Positions 1 through 7,292 of a stretch of DNA of 13,197 nt are shown here, one piece after another. The stretch spans positions 1,051 to 14,247 of the forward strand of contig DHOX01000064.1 in the NCBI GenBank assembly GCA_002409785.1, written 5' to 3'. The stretch's first letter is position 1. The number at the start of each line of letters is the position of its first letter. A model generated the notes under the pieces. It searched no databases, was not told where the DNA came from, and saw nothing but the letters and a program-made list of their open reading frames with translations. The DNA comes from Prevotella sp. UBA5379. GTDB taxonomy: Bacteria; Bacteroidota; Bacteroidia; Bacteroidales; Bacteroidaceae. The position numbers and the translations under genes are program-made.

Positions 1-1031
1 TCAGCTACCTCTCTTGCACATACTCGGTCATTATAATACCTTTCAGCCAGAAGGCGCCCCCTCTTTCCCATTTCTGCAGCTTCTTCAGGATGAGAAGACA
101 TATACTCAACAGCCCTGATCCAACCCTTCACATCTCCATAGTTCACCATGATGCCACATCCCTCTTTTTCTATATCCATAGGCATCTGAGCATTCCTGCT
201 ACAGATCATAGGTATCCCTAACGCCATTGCCTCAACTACAGTAGTCAGTCCGACAGTATAATCAGACTCCTTGCAACAAATGACTGCACAAGCAGAACTG
301 TAGACTTTTCGGGCAAGAGAACTGATGACATTACCAGAAATATAATGTACCCGGACATTAGAATGCAAGGATAAAGACTCAAACAGTTGTTCATAGTTGA
401 ATCCCCTGTCAATCCTACAAATATAAATATCCAACGAGGCACAAGTATGGTTAAAGGCATGGACTAAAGTTGTCATATCCCGATGTTCCTTTCCGGTAGA
501 AACAAATCCCTGATGATGTATCCCTGTCATAGAAGCCATCAACCGATCATAAAAATCCAAGTCAGCCCCCCAATGTACGACATGAGCATGATCAGGACGA
601 ATCTTTTTCGTTTTCAAGGAATCATCTACCAGTTTTTGGGAAAAGAAAATAGTCTCATCAATTCCTCTGTAAAAGATTCTGGCCAAAGCCTCCCGTATGG
701 GATTATGAGCGGTCACGGCAGGCTGATGGTGCCAACAGATAACAGGATGGGGGAACAATCTGAAAGCCCGAAGGAAGATAATTACTTCAAGACCACGAAA
801 AGTAGTGGCATACACCGCATCATACGTTTTACGTCGACGCCACAAAGTCCAGGCAGTATGTAAGGACAATTTCCACCGGTAAGGTGTCAATACAGGCCGG
901 TGATAGATCACATGAATACCCAGTTCGGGAAGATGAGTAGAACCATACAGCAGATGTCCAGGGAGCAACCCTTTAGTCCATTTCTCATAAAATGCAGAAG
1001 CTGGAATATTATGATAATAATATACTGTCAT
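1..1031 (-). CDS. GT4-family (GT-B fold) glycosyltransferase, C-terminus cut by window edge
   Basis: Likely a cytoplasmic glycosyltransferase that adds a sugar from a nucleotide-sugar donor to a growing lipid-linked glycan. The frame is open for 343 codons from ATG at 1031 to base 1. The protein has no membrane segment. The C-terminal half shows the GT4 donor-site pattern: a GFVSTGKEHRDMTTLVHAF stretch (residues 175-193) that resembles the start of the second Rossmann domain, and VGLTTVVEAMALGIPMICS (260-278) containing the conserved Glu at 267. The first Glu of the usual E-x7-E motif is Thr259 here. An in-frame ATG at 1061 would add ten residues (MFGLLLVFKN). I prefer 1031 because MTVYYYHN looks like a natural first beta-strand, but no Shine-Dalgarno decides it. 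The gene is divergent from the flippase gene and has its own promoter-like site. Donor and acceptor cannot be told from sequence. Confidence 0.85.
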   Translation of the reverse strand, partial: MTVYYYHNIPASAFYEKWTKGLLPGHLLYGSTHLPELGIHVIYHRPVLTPYRWKLSLHTAWTLWRRRKTYDAVYATTFRGLEVIIFLRAFRLFPHPVICWHHQPAVTAHNPIREALARIFYRGIDETIFFSQKLVDDSLKTKKIRPDHAHVVHWGADLDFYDRLMASMTGIHHQGFVSTGKEHRDMTTLVHAFNHTCASLDIYICRIDRGFNYEQLFESLSLHSNVRVHYISGNVISSLARKVYSSACAVICCKESDYTVGLTTVVEAMALGIPMICSRNAQMPMDIEKEGCGIMVNYGDVKGWIRAVEYMSSHPEEAAEMGKRGRLLAERYYNDRVCAREVA

Positions 1032-1111
1032 ATTCTTAAAAACGAGTAAAAGGCCGAACATCAGACACAGTAAAATGCAGATACACTTTGGCCAGGCGAT
1101 GCTCTTTTGTG

Positions 1112-1142
1112 CAAAAATACTGTTTTTTCTTTGAAATTCAAT
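1112..1142 (-). promoter_or_regulatory. Candidate Bacteroidota promoter for the GT4 gene
   Basis: Read on the minus strand, TATTTTTG (1112-1119) matches the Bacteroides -7 consensus TAnnTTTG. ATTG at 1139-1142, 19 bp upstream, matches the -33 TTTG box at three of four positions. It would give a leader of roughly 40 nt to the ATG at 1061 or 75 nt to the one at 1031. It overlaps the oppositely directed promoter of the flippase gene. Confidence 0.45.
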
Positions 1143-1160
1143 GATTAAACACTACTTTTG
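1130..1160 (+). promoter_or_regulatory. Bacteroidota-type promoter for the flippase gene
   Basis: TTTG at 1130-1133 (-33 box), a 19-bp spacer and TACTTTTG at 1153-1160 (-7 box, TAnnTTTG) match the known Bacteroides housekeeping promoter pattern in both sequence and spacing. The flippase ATG at 1185 lies 24 nt after the -7 box, so the leader would be short. This is the strongest promoter match I found in the window and it supports assignment to Bacteroidota. Confidence 0.7.
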
Positions 1161-1184
1161 CATATCATTTATTGATTAGATCCC

Positions 1185-2627
1185 ATGAGTTCTCTCAAAG
1201 AAAAAACAGCATCAGGTCTGTTCTGGGCCGCCATGAACAATGGTTGCATGCAAATTCTGAATGCCATCATCGGCATTTTCCTGGCCCGGTTATTGCTCCC
1301 CGCAGACTACGGACTCGTGGGTATGCTGACCATTTTCAGTGCCATTGCCACGACCCTACAGGAAAGTGGTTTCACTTCAGCACTGACCAACAAGAAACGG
1401 GCAACAGATAACGACTATAATTCTGTTTTCTGGTTTTGCAACTTCTTAGGTATTCTGCTGTATCTCGTCCTTTTTTTCTGTGCACCGCTGATAGCCGACT
1501 TCTTCCACCAGCCAAAATTAGTCCTTCTCTCCAGAGTAGATTTTCTGTGCATTCTTCTCTCAGCAATAGGAATTGTCCCACAGGCTTACCTGTACAAAAA
1601 CCTGATGATTAAGCAGACCACCCTACTGAGAGTTTCCGTCCTTGCCTTATCAGGCATAGCAGGCATCACCATGGCCCTCAATGGAATGGCTTACTGGAGC
1701 ATCGTTACGCAGCAACTCATCTATGTCGGTTTGCAAAGTCTTGGTAAATTCTTTCTGATGCCCTGGAGGCCCTCCTTCCACATTGACTTCCAGCCAGTAA
1801 GAAAGATGTTCGGATTCAGCAGTAAGATCTTGATAACTAACGTTATCGGGCAGATCAGCAGCAATATCCTGACCGTCATCTTCGGACGCCTTCTGCCGGT
1901 TAAGACAGTAGGCAATTTTACTCAGGCCAACAAATGGAATGGAATGGCGTCTTCTACCGTATCGGGCATGATTGCGCAAGTTGCCCAACCTGTATTTTCT
2001 TCCATTCAAGATGAGGGGGACCGACAATTGAATGTCCTACGGAAAATGATGCGCTTCACATCTTACCTATCCTTTCCTGCCATGTTCGGGCTGGCAGTCA
2101 TTGCCCCCGAATTCATTATTCTGTTAATTTCAGACAAATGGGCAGACAGCATACCTATCCTTCAGATCCTCTGTGTCAGCGGAGCCATTGCCCCATTATA
2201 CCTGCCCCTGCAGAATCTGATGATCAGCCACGGCCGTTCCGATTTATTCATGTGGGTGAGCATTGCTCAAATCATCGTCCAATGCACCATCATCCTGGCA
2301 TTTGCCCGTTATGGCATTCTTACTATGATAGCCGTATACTCCCTGTTTTATATGCTTTGGACCATTATATGGCAAATGCCACTAAAGAGAATCGTAGGGT
2401 ATACTTTCCTTAACCTTCTCCAGGACACGATACCGTTCATGCTCTCTGCCCTCTTCGCCGTAGGGATTGCTTACATTTCCACCATGACTTTTCATAGCCT
2501 CATCATCAGACTGATCTTAAAGGTCATTATTGCTGCCGGCATTTATTACTTGTTAATGAGACTGGCACATGCAAAGATTCAGAAAGACTGCCTGAACTAT
2601 TTATTTCACCGAAACAAGAACTTGTAG
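1185..2627 (+). CDS. Wzx/WzxC-type polysaccharide flippase (MOP superfamily)
   Basis: Predicted inner-membrane flippase that moves a polyprenyl-diphosphate-linked oligosaccharide to the periplasmic face for polymerisation or transfer. The 480-residue length and the roughly 12-14 hydrophobic segments fit the polysaccharide transporter branch of the MOP superfamily. The N-terminus is typical of the WzxC-like subgroup: a short basic lead (MSSLKEKTASG), a first helix, then ARLLLPADYGLVGM (34-47) and ESGFTSALTNKK (60-71), where the DYGLVGM and ESGF-type motifs are hallmarks. The ATG at 1185 follows a well-matched promoter but has no clear Shine-Dalgarno. It is the only + strand gene in the window, divergent from the GT4 gene and convergent (62-nt gap) with the membrane paralogue at 2690-4057. 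The substrate cannot be inferred from sequence. Confidence 0.93.
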   Translation: MSSLKEKTASGLFWAAMNNGCMQILNAIIGIFLARLLLPADYGLVGMLTIFSAIATTLQESGFTSALTNKKRATDNDYNSVFWFCNFLGILLYLVLFFCAPLIADFFHQPKLVLLSRVDFLCILLSAIGIVPQAYLYKNLMIKQTTLLRVSVLALSGIAGITMALNGMAYWSIVTQQLIYVGLQSLGKFFLMPWRPSFHIDFQPVRKMFGFSSKILITNVIGQISSNILTVIFGRLLPVKTVGNFTQANKWNGMASSTVSGMIAQVAQPVFSSIQDEGDRQLNVLRKMMRFTSYLSFPAMFGLAVIAPEFIILLISDKWADSIPILQILCVSGAIAPLYLPLQNLMISHGRSDLFMWVSIAQIIVQCTIILAFARYGILTMIAVYSLFYMLWTIIWQMPLKRIVGYTFLNLLQDTIPFMLSALFAVGIAYISTMTFHSLIIRLILKVIIAAGIYYLLMRLAHAKIQKDCLNYLFHRNKNL

Positions 2628-2689
2628 AAAATGCGCAGGACATAGGCACCCGTTCAATCAACAGAAATGAATTTTAAATCCTCCTTGGG

Positions 2690-4057
2690 CTACTGCATCC
2701 CGCGAAGCAAATAACCCGAAATCTGAATACCATTATAAATCCAAAGGTACACCGTTAAGGCCACCAGAACTCCCCGCAAGATTTTTTTCGGCTTATCCTG
2801 CAAGCCTTTTATCAGATGAGCCATGGCCACCGGAATAATAAAAATCCACCCCGAGGCCATAATATAGACTTCACCTATTCCAAATCCCAGGATTAAATGC
2901 AATGTCACATCACAGGCGAGCCAGGCTAAAGACATCTGCATGAATCTGGAATGCCTTCCAGAAAGAATACCACAGACAAACAAGCAGACGATCAGTCCTT
3001 CTACTATGTAATTCACTATCCAGTCATATTCTACAAAGATCGGGCGATTCCAGGACAGATCCTGCATCAGATGCTGCTGATGCAACTGAATCGATTCACC
3101 GAAGAAATTTTCTACCAGAGTCTTCCACCGAGGAGTCGTAAAATTCATCAAGCTCAACAAAGGACCCTTTCCGGAAGATACGACATCATGCGTTTTCAAC
3201 CATCGGTCACGTTCAGCCTGATGTCTAATCACACTTACAGAATCCTTTTCCATTTTAGCCACCTCAATCTTATGGACGGCGGCCTGCTGCGGAACCTCTA
3301 CGGCATAATATTGACAACGCTGTATACCTGCCAGAAGTATCAGAGGGAAGAGGATTCCAAGAAACACATACTTCTGTGTAATGCATTTCCTGCCATTAGC
3401 AAACAAGTTGGCCAGAATGGTCTTTGCCCCATTCGTAACAGAGATTCCTGTCGTTAAGAACAATAACACAAAAGATTGGCTGACAGACATTAATTTGCCC
3501 TTCTTCATTTCCATCCCCGCTGCATAAAGCGTAAAGGTCAACAGCATCATTGAAATGATAAAATGATCCGGCACCATAGCAGGTATCAGCACATGAGCAA
3601 AAGAGAACAATAAAAGTACAAGAATCGTCGAATCCAACTGATTTAATTCCAAAACCTGACGGAACACCCTATACATAAAGACGAATGCATAAAGAGCACA
3701 AACGATGTTTAAAGCAGCAATGAAAAATACGGCCAGATTGATCCCTGTCACTCCCATCAGCCAATGATTGAGCAAATAAAAAGGATAAAGCAACGAAAGG
3801 TAAAGAGGATGGCGGACCGTCTCGAAATGCACACGCATGCCAGACGTGGTAATCCAGGACCAACAGTCATAGCCTGACATCTGAAAATGCTTATAGAAGA
3901 TGGAATAAAATCCCCCTGGAGCGCCTGTGGTATAAAGTCTGAAATGACTGAATATCACCAAGGCATTAAAGAAAGAAAATACCAGAAGCATGATTAATGC
4001 AAGCCAGCGTTCCTCTTTCCGTATTCTAAAGATTCCGACAATTCTTTCCATTATCAT
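2690..4057 (-). CDS. DUF6080-like multi-pass membrane protein, paralogue 1 (possible GT-C glycosyltransferase)
   Basis: Third and last of three tandem paralogues in transcription order. The N-terminus FRIRKEERW is shared by all three. After the first membrane helix comes a predicted periplasmic loop with SGYD (Asp64) and VRHPLYLS (81-88), then MVPDHF (161-166) before another helix, a long polar loop, and ENFFGESIQLHQQHLMQD (316-333) followed by RP (338-339). The layout resembles GT-C glycosyltransferases, which use polyprenyl-phosphate sugars; that is inference, and I know of no characterised homologue. I recall the family as DUF6080, but the number should be checked. It is the most divergent copy: the loop reads SGYDCWSW where the others have SGFDPxTY, and the polar loop is about 30 residues shorter. 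The listed start is ATG 4057; ATG 4051 (MERIVGIF) aligns better with paralogue 3. It is convergent with the flippase gene. Confidence 0.85.
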   Translation of the reverse strand: MIMERIVGIFRIRKEERWLALIMLLVFSFFNALVIFSHFRLYTTGAPGGFYSIFYKHFQMSGYDCWSWITTSGMRVHFETVRHPLYLSLLYPFYLLNHWLMGVTGINLAVFFIAALNIVCALYAFVFMYRVFRQVLELNQLDSTILVLLLFSFAHVLIPAMVPDHFIISMMLLTFTLYAAGMEMKKGKLMSVSQSFVLLFLTTGISVTNGAKTILANLFANGRKCITQKYVFLGILFPLILLAGIQRCQYYAVEVPQQAAVHKIEVAKMEKDSVSVIRHQAERDRWLKTHDVVSSGKGPLLSLMNFTTPRWKTLVENFFGESIQLHQQHLMQDLSWNRPIFVEYDWIVNYIVEGLIVCLFVCGILSGRHSRFMQMSLAWLACDVTLHLILGFGIGEVYIMASGWIFIIPVAMAHLIKGLQDKPKKILRGVLVALTVYLWIYNGIQISGYLLRGMQ

Positions 4058-4150
4058 TATTTACGGCAGAGACCTGGCAAATCAAACACGAGATCCAAAC
4101 CCCTTGATCTTTATTTTTAATAACCCTGCCTGATATAGTTTCTCTTATCA

Positions 4151-5620
4151 TTACCAAAGATAAGTATATATCAGCATAATGTTATGGATGAATAAGGATG
4201 TTACGATAAGAGACGTCAAAGTCCTCATAGCCATCCTTGTCCTGCCCTTTAATACCTTGAACAAACAGCCGATCACGATGGAGATAATGAAGAGCCAGTG
4301 TGGACTCATGATATAGATCTCATTCACCCCGAAGCCGAGCCCCAAATGGAGAAACAGGTCAAAAGCGAAAAAGCTCAAAGCCATCCACATTAGCCTGTTT
4401 TTCCGTCCACTCCAGATCCCTAATCCAAACAGGAAAACAATCATGCCTTCCACCGCGTAATTCCACCAATGACAATAGTGAACAATAACAGGCCGTGAGT
4501 CCAGTACATCCTCCAGCAGATGCCTACTATGCAACTGAATTGATTCACCAAAAAGATTCTCTACAGCAGTTTGAAGTCGGGATGTAGAGATGTCCGTCCA
4601 ACTCAGAAATCCACTGTGCTCCATCGGTTCTCCCGTATGCCGCGAGCTCACTGAATTTTCAGCTTTGACAATGCGTTGCCTCTTCTGTTTACCTAAAAGA
4701 GTCCTGACTCCTTCTTCTATTGCTTCCGGATTTCTCAAGGAAGTCGTATCCCGGAAACGCTGGGCCGTCTTTGCGTCCTGTTTCTTTTGAAAATGCTTTT
4801 GCCTGGCCAGATGGACTTGTCCCTCTGGAACGATCACCAACTGGTCTTCCAGTACAGCAACAGCAAAAATAAAAATCGAGGGCAAAATGACTGCCAACAA
4901 GAAGTATTTCGGAGTAAAAAAGTTTCTTTTGTTTGTGAACAGTGCTGCTATAAATACTTTAACTCCATTATTTAAGGACACCCCCGCAGTTGCAAAAAAC
5001 AGCAGAAGGGTCTGCCATATCTTCAGTTGCCTCCCGTACTTCATTTGGATACCCGCTATATAGACCGTAAAGGTCAGCAAAGCCATAGATATGCCGAAAT
5101 GATCAGGAACCATCAGAGAAATCATCACATAAGCAAAGGAGTAGTTCAGTGCAGACAGGATAAGCGTATCAACTCTTGTCAATCCTATAATTTCCCGGAA
5201 GATGCGATACAGGAAAATAAAAGAGTAGATACCAGCAAAGACGAGAATGACGGCAACGACAAACTGTGCACAATTCATCCCTGTAATCAACATGAGAAGT
5301 TGATTGGCTGCATAAGGAACATACATCAGAAAAGCAAGAAGAGGATGCCGGTAAACATCATAATAAAGTCCCCATGAAGAAACTGTGATATAAGTCAACG
5401 GATCAAAACCCGAAACATGAAAATCCCGGATGAAGATCCAACGATAACTTCTACGCAACAACGTGAAATTATCAAAATAATGATGTATACACAGGAAATT
5501 CAAGAAAAGCAAGAGCATCAAAAGGACCAATGTAGGCCAGCGCTCCTCCTTCCGTATTTTAAATATGCCAAAGTGTTTCAATACTGTTTCCATCATTTTA
5601 CCCATCAAGATCTTAACCAT
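4151..5620 (-). CDS. DUF6080-like multi-pass membrane protein, paralogue 2 (possible GT-C glycosyltransferase)
   Basis: Integral membrane protein with around ten hydrophobic segments. Key conserved stretches are KIRKEERW (21-28), SGFDPLTY (70-77, Asp73), a Trp at 83, YRHPLLAF (90-97), MVPDHF (170-175), SLNNGVKVF (215-223), ENLFGESIQLHSRHLLED (354-371) and RPVIVHY (376-382). Between the last helix of the N-terminal half and ENLFGES lies a strongly basic, Gln/Lys/Arg-rich loop (about 265-340). The loop-1 Asp plus RHP and the PDHF motif are what suggest a GT-C-like active site on the periplasmic side. The listed start 5620 has several in-frame ATGs after it (5605, 5596, 5593). METVLKHFGIF from 5593 aligns best with the paralogues, so the true protein may be about 480 residues. 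It lies 93 nt before paralogue 1 and 59 nt after paralogue 3, consistent with one transcript. Confidence 0.87.
   Translation of the reverse strand: MVKILMGKMMETVLKHFGIFKIRKEERWPTLVLLMLLLFLNFLCIHHYFDNFTLLRRSYRWIFIRDFHVSGFDPLTYITVSSWGLYYDVYRHPLLAFLMYVPYAANQLLMLITGMNCAQFVVAVILVFAGIYSFIFLYRIFREIIGLTRVDTLILSALNYSFAYVMISLMVPDHFGISMALLTFTVYIAGIQMKYGRQLKIWQTLLLFFATAGVSLNNGVKVFIAALFTNKRNFFTPKYFLLAVILPSIFIFAVAVLEDQLVIVPEGQVHLARQKHFQKKQDAKTAQRFRDTTSLRNPEAIEEGVRTLLGKQKRQRIVKAENSVSSRHTGEPMEHSGFLSWTDISTSRLQTAVENLFGESIQLHSRHLLEDVLDSRPVIVHYCHWWNYAVEGMIVFLFGLGIWSGRKNRLMWMALSFFAFDLFLHLGLGFGVNEIYIMSPHWLFIISIVIGCLFKVLKGRTRMAMRTLTSLIVTSLFIHNIMLIYTYLW
5253..5272. repeat. 20-bp identical block shared with 6803-6822 (paralogues 2 and 3)
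   Basis: The stretch gcaacgacaaactgtgcaca occurs identically at 5253-5272 and 6803-6822. Both copies lie in the same orientation and code for the same part of the two paralogues (NCAQFVVAV). Other near-identical stretches lie around 4540-4560 / 6080-6100 and 5400 / 6950. This is homology from gene duplication, not a separate element. Confidence 0.7.
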
Positions 5621-5679
5621 TTTATGGTTACCTAATTAAATACTCTTTTCAAAGAAGCTCCTTATCATTTTCAGTTCCC

Positions 5680-7134
5680 TTAGCCTAACATATATTGAGT
5701 AATAAGCTCACCATTGTACATAAACAAATATATTGTCAGCGCTCCGACAAGGCTGAACATGGACCAGCGTATTTTCTTCCTTTTGCCACTGATTGCCTTC
5801 ATCAGGTATCCGATAGCAATCGGCATGACATAAATCCAGTGGGCAGTCATCAGATATACTTCGTTGAGTCCAAAGCCCAACCCCAAATGAAGTACCATAT
5901 CCAGACAGAACCAACTAAGTGCTAACCATAAAAAACGGGAATGACGCCCACACCATATTCCCCATAAAAATAATAACACCAAGAGAAATTCCACCACATA
6001 ATGATATTTCTCCTGATAATGCACGATCATAGGACGACTGATAAACTCATCCTCCAGAAGATGACTTTTATGTAACTGTATTGATTCGCCAAAAAGATTT
6101 TCCACCACACTTTGCCAACGATTGGTAGTCAGATCCGTCCAACGCATGAACTCACCTTGGGAAATAGGAGCACCCTGTATCCGTCTGTGAGATTTCTTCT
6201 CAGACGGACCGGAGACTTTTCGGATTGAAGAGCGAGCCAAAACAGAAGCCTTACATCTTGCAGAGTGTTGGAAAAGAGAATCCTGAGCAGACGCCGATGC
6301 CAGACGGGCCACCGAATCCTGCTTTATTTTCTCCATCCTGTTTTTTGCCATAGCAGCATGGCGGGCCGTCTCTGCAGGCCAGACGAAATACCGGTACTCG
6401 AAACAACAGAATATCCATATCAAAACTGCGGGCACAATAACCGCAAAACAAAAATAGCTCCAGTGAAAAAATTTCTTGCCATTCACAAAAAGCCCGGAAA
6501 GGAACACCTTCAGTCCATTATTCAGAGATATACCACTCGTAAGGATAAAGAGAAGGATGGTATGACACATCTTCATAGGTTTCCCAGACTTGATCAATCG
6601 CCCTGAAAGATAAAGCGTAAGCAGCAGAGCAAACAATGAAAACACAAAATGGTCAGGGACCATGCTTGAAAGCATGATATAGGCGAAAGAGAAAAGCAAA
6701 GCCGTCAGCAAAATAGCCTCAGGTTTAGCCAGTTCAATCACCTCCCGGAAAATCCTGTAAATAAAAATAACAGAATAGAATGCACAGAACACTATCATAA
6801 CCGCAACGACAAACTGTGCACAGTTAACGCCTGTAATCGCCATCAATCCTCGGTTGATCAAATAGGGAATATACATGACAAACGCCAGCAAAGGATGCCG
6901 ATAAACGTTATAGCGTGCCTCCCAATGAGAGACGACATCATAAGTGATCGGATCAAAACCGGATACGTGAAACTTACTGATAAACAGATGCCAATAGTCA
7001 TTTTGCAATGGCGTAAAGACCTCATAATATTTACAGATCGTCAACGTGTTCAGTAGAATAAAAAAGAAAAGAGCAATAATAGCCAGTCCTCTTTCTTCCC
7101 TTCTGATTCTGAATAGATTCAGTAATTTCTTCAT
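5680..7134 (-). CDS. DUF6080-like multi-pass membrane protein, paralogue 3 (possible GT-C glycosyltransferase)
   Basis: First of the three paralogues in transcription order and 484 residues long. Basic N-terminus FRIRREERG (8-16), first helix about 17-34, then a predicted periplasmic loop with SGFDPITY (58-65, Asp61), Trp71 and YRHPLLAF (78-85). Further helices follow, with MVPDHF at 158-163 leading into LLTLYLSG, then SGISLNNGLKVF (200-211) and a helix near 226-246. A long basic, Ala/Ser/Lys/Arg-rich loop (about 255-330) separates this from ENLFGESIQLHKSHLLED (345-362) and RPMIVHY (367-373). Four helices end the protein. The order helix, acidic loop with RHP, then PDxF resembles GT-C enzymes such as ArnT/PMT relatives, but no family match can be proven by eye. 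It shares long blocks with paralogue 2. The start ATG at 7134 has no usable alternative upstream. It follows the GtrA gene after 158 nt, the longest gap in the minus-strand series. Confidence 0.88.
   Translation of the reverse strand: MKKLLNLFRIRREERGLAIIALFFFILLNTLTICKYYEVFTPLQNDYWHLFISKFHVSGFDPITYDVVSHWEARYNVYRHPLLAFVMYIPYLINRGLMAITGVNCAQFVVAVMIVFCAFYSVIFIYRIFREVIELAKPEAILLTALLFSFAYIMLSSMVPDHFVFSLFALLLTLYLSGRLIKSGKPMKMCHTILLFILTSGISLNNGLKVFLSGLFVNGKKFFHWSYFCFAVIVPAVLIWIFCCFEYRYFVWPAETARHAAMAKNRMEKIKQDSVARLASASAQDSLFQHSARCKASVLARSSIRKVSGPSEKKSHRRIQGAPISQGEFMRWTDLTTNRWQSVVENLFGESIQLHKSHLLEDEFISRPMIVHYQEKYHYVVEFLLVLLFLWGIWCGRHSRFLWLALSWFCLDMVLHLGLGFGLNEVYLMTAHWIYVMPIAIGYLMKAISGKRKKIRWSMFSLVGALTIYLFMYNGELITQYMLG
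6803..6822. repeat. Second copy of the 20-bp block at 5253-5272
   Basis: Same sequence and orientation as 5253-5272, in the equivalent codons of paralogue 3. It could serve as a short region for recombination between the tandem copies. Confidence 0.7.
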
Positions 7135-7292
7135 TTACGACTGCAAAATTAATACTTTTTAATCAAAAAAAAGCGAGGTTGCAGAAATTTACCCCAATAA
7201 ACAGGATATTTTTTCAACGAAAAAGAGTAACAAAGAAAAGCAGCAAAAAGAAAAGGCAAATAGACCTTGGAAGATTAAGGAAGGAAGTTTTC
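7135..7292. other. Intergenic gap between GtrA gene and paralogue 3
   Basis: This 158-nt gap is the longest non-coding stretch inside the minus-strand series. Read on the minus strand it is pyrimidine- and T-rich (about 7209-7260), with no convincing hairpin, so I see no clear intrinsic terminator. A possible -7 box lies at its downstream end (see 7144-7151). No small gene was supported. Confidence 0.5.
7144..7151 (-). promoter_or_regulatory. Possible -7 box before membrane paralogue 3
   Basis: TAATTTTG on the minus strand matches TAnnTTTG and ends 9 nt before the ATG at 7134, which would give a near-leaderless mRNA. No TTTG-like -33 box lies at the 18-20 bp spacing, so this is only half a promoter match in an AT-rich gap. 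Confidence 0.3.

Noticed and set aside
483..863. Open frame of 126 codons on the + strand
   Set aside because: It lies wholly antisense to the GT4 gene, whose frame has clear family motifs. The translation has no recognisable pattern.
1062..2689. Invertible segment carrying the flippase gene, as in Bacteroides phase variation
   Set aside because: I compared both flanks (1062-1184 and 2628-2689) and found no matching inverted repeats, and no invertase gene is in the window.
2628..2689. Bidirectional terminator between the convergent flippase gene and paralogue 1
   Set aside because: No hairpin with a T-run is visible on either strand in this 62-nt gap.
4155..4162. TATCTTTG on the minus strand as a promoter -7 box for paralogue 1
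   Set aside because: It matches TAnnTTTG, but no -33 box is at the right distance and the bases encode the last residues of paralogue 2, so chance is likely.
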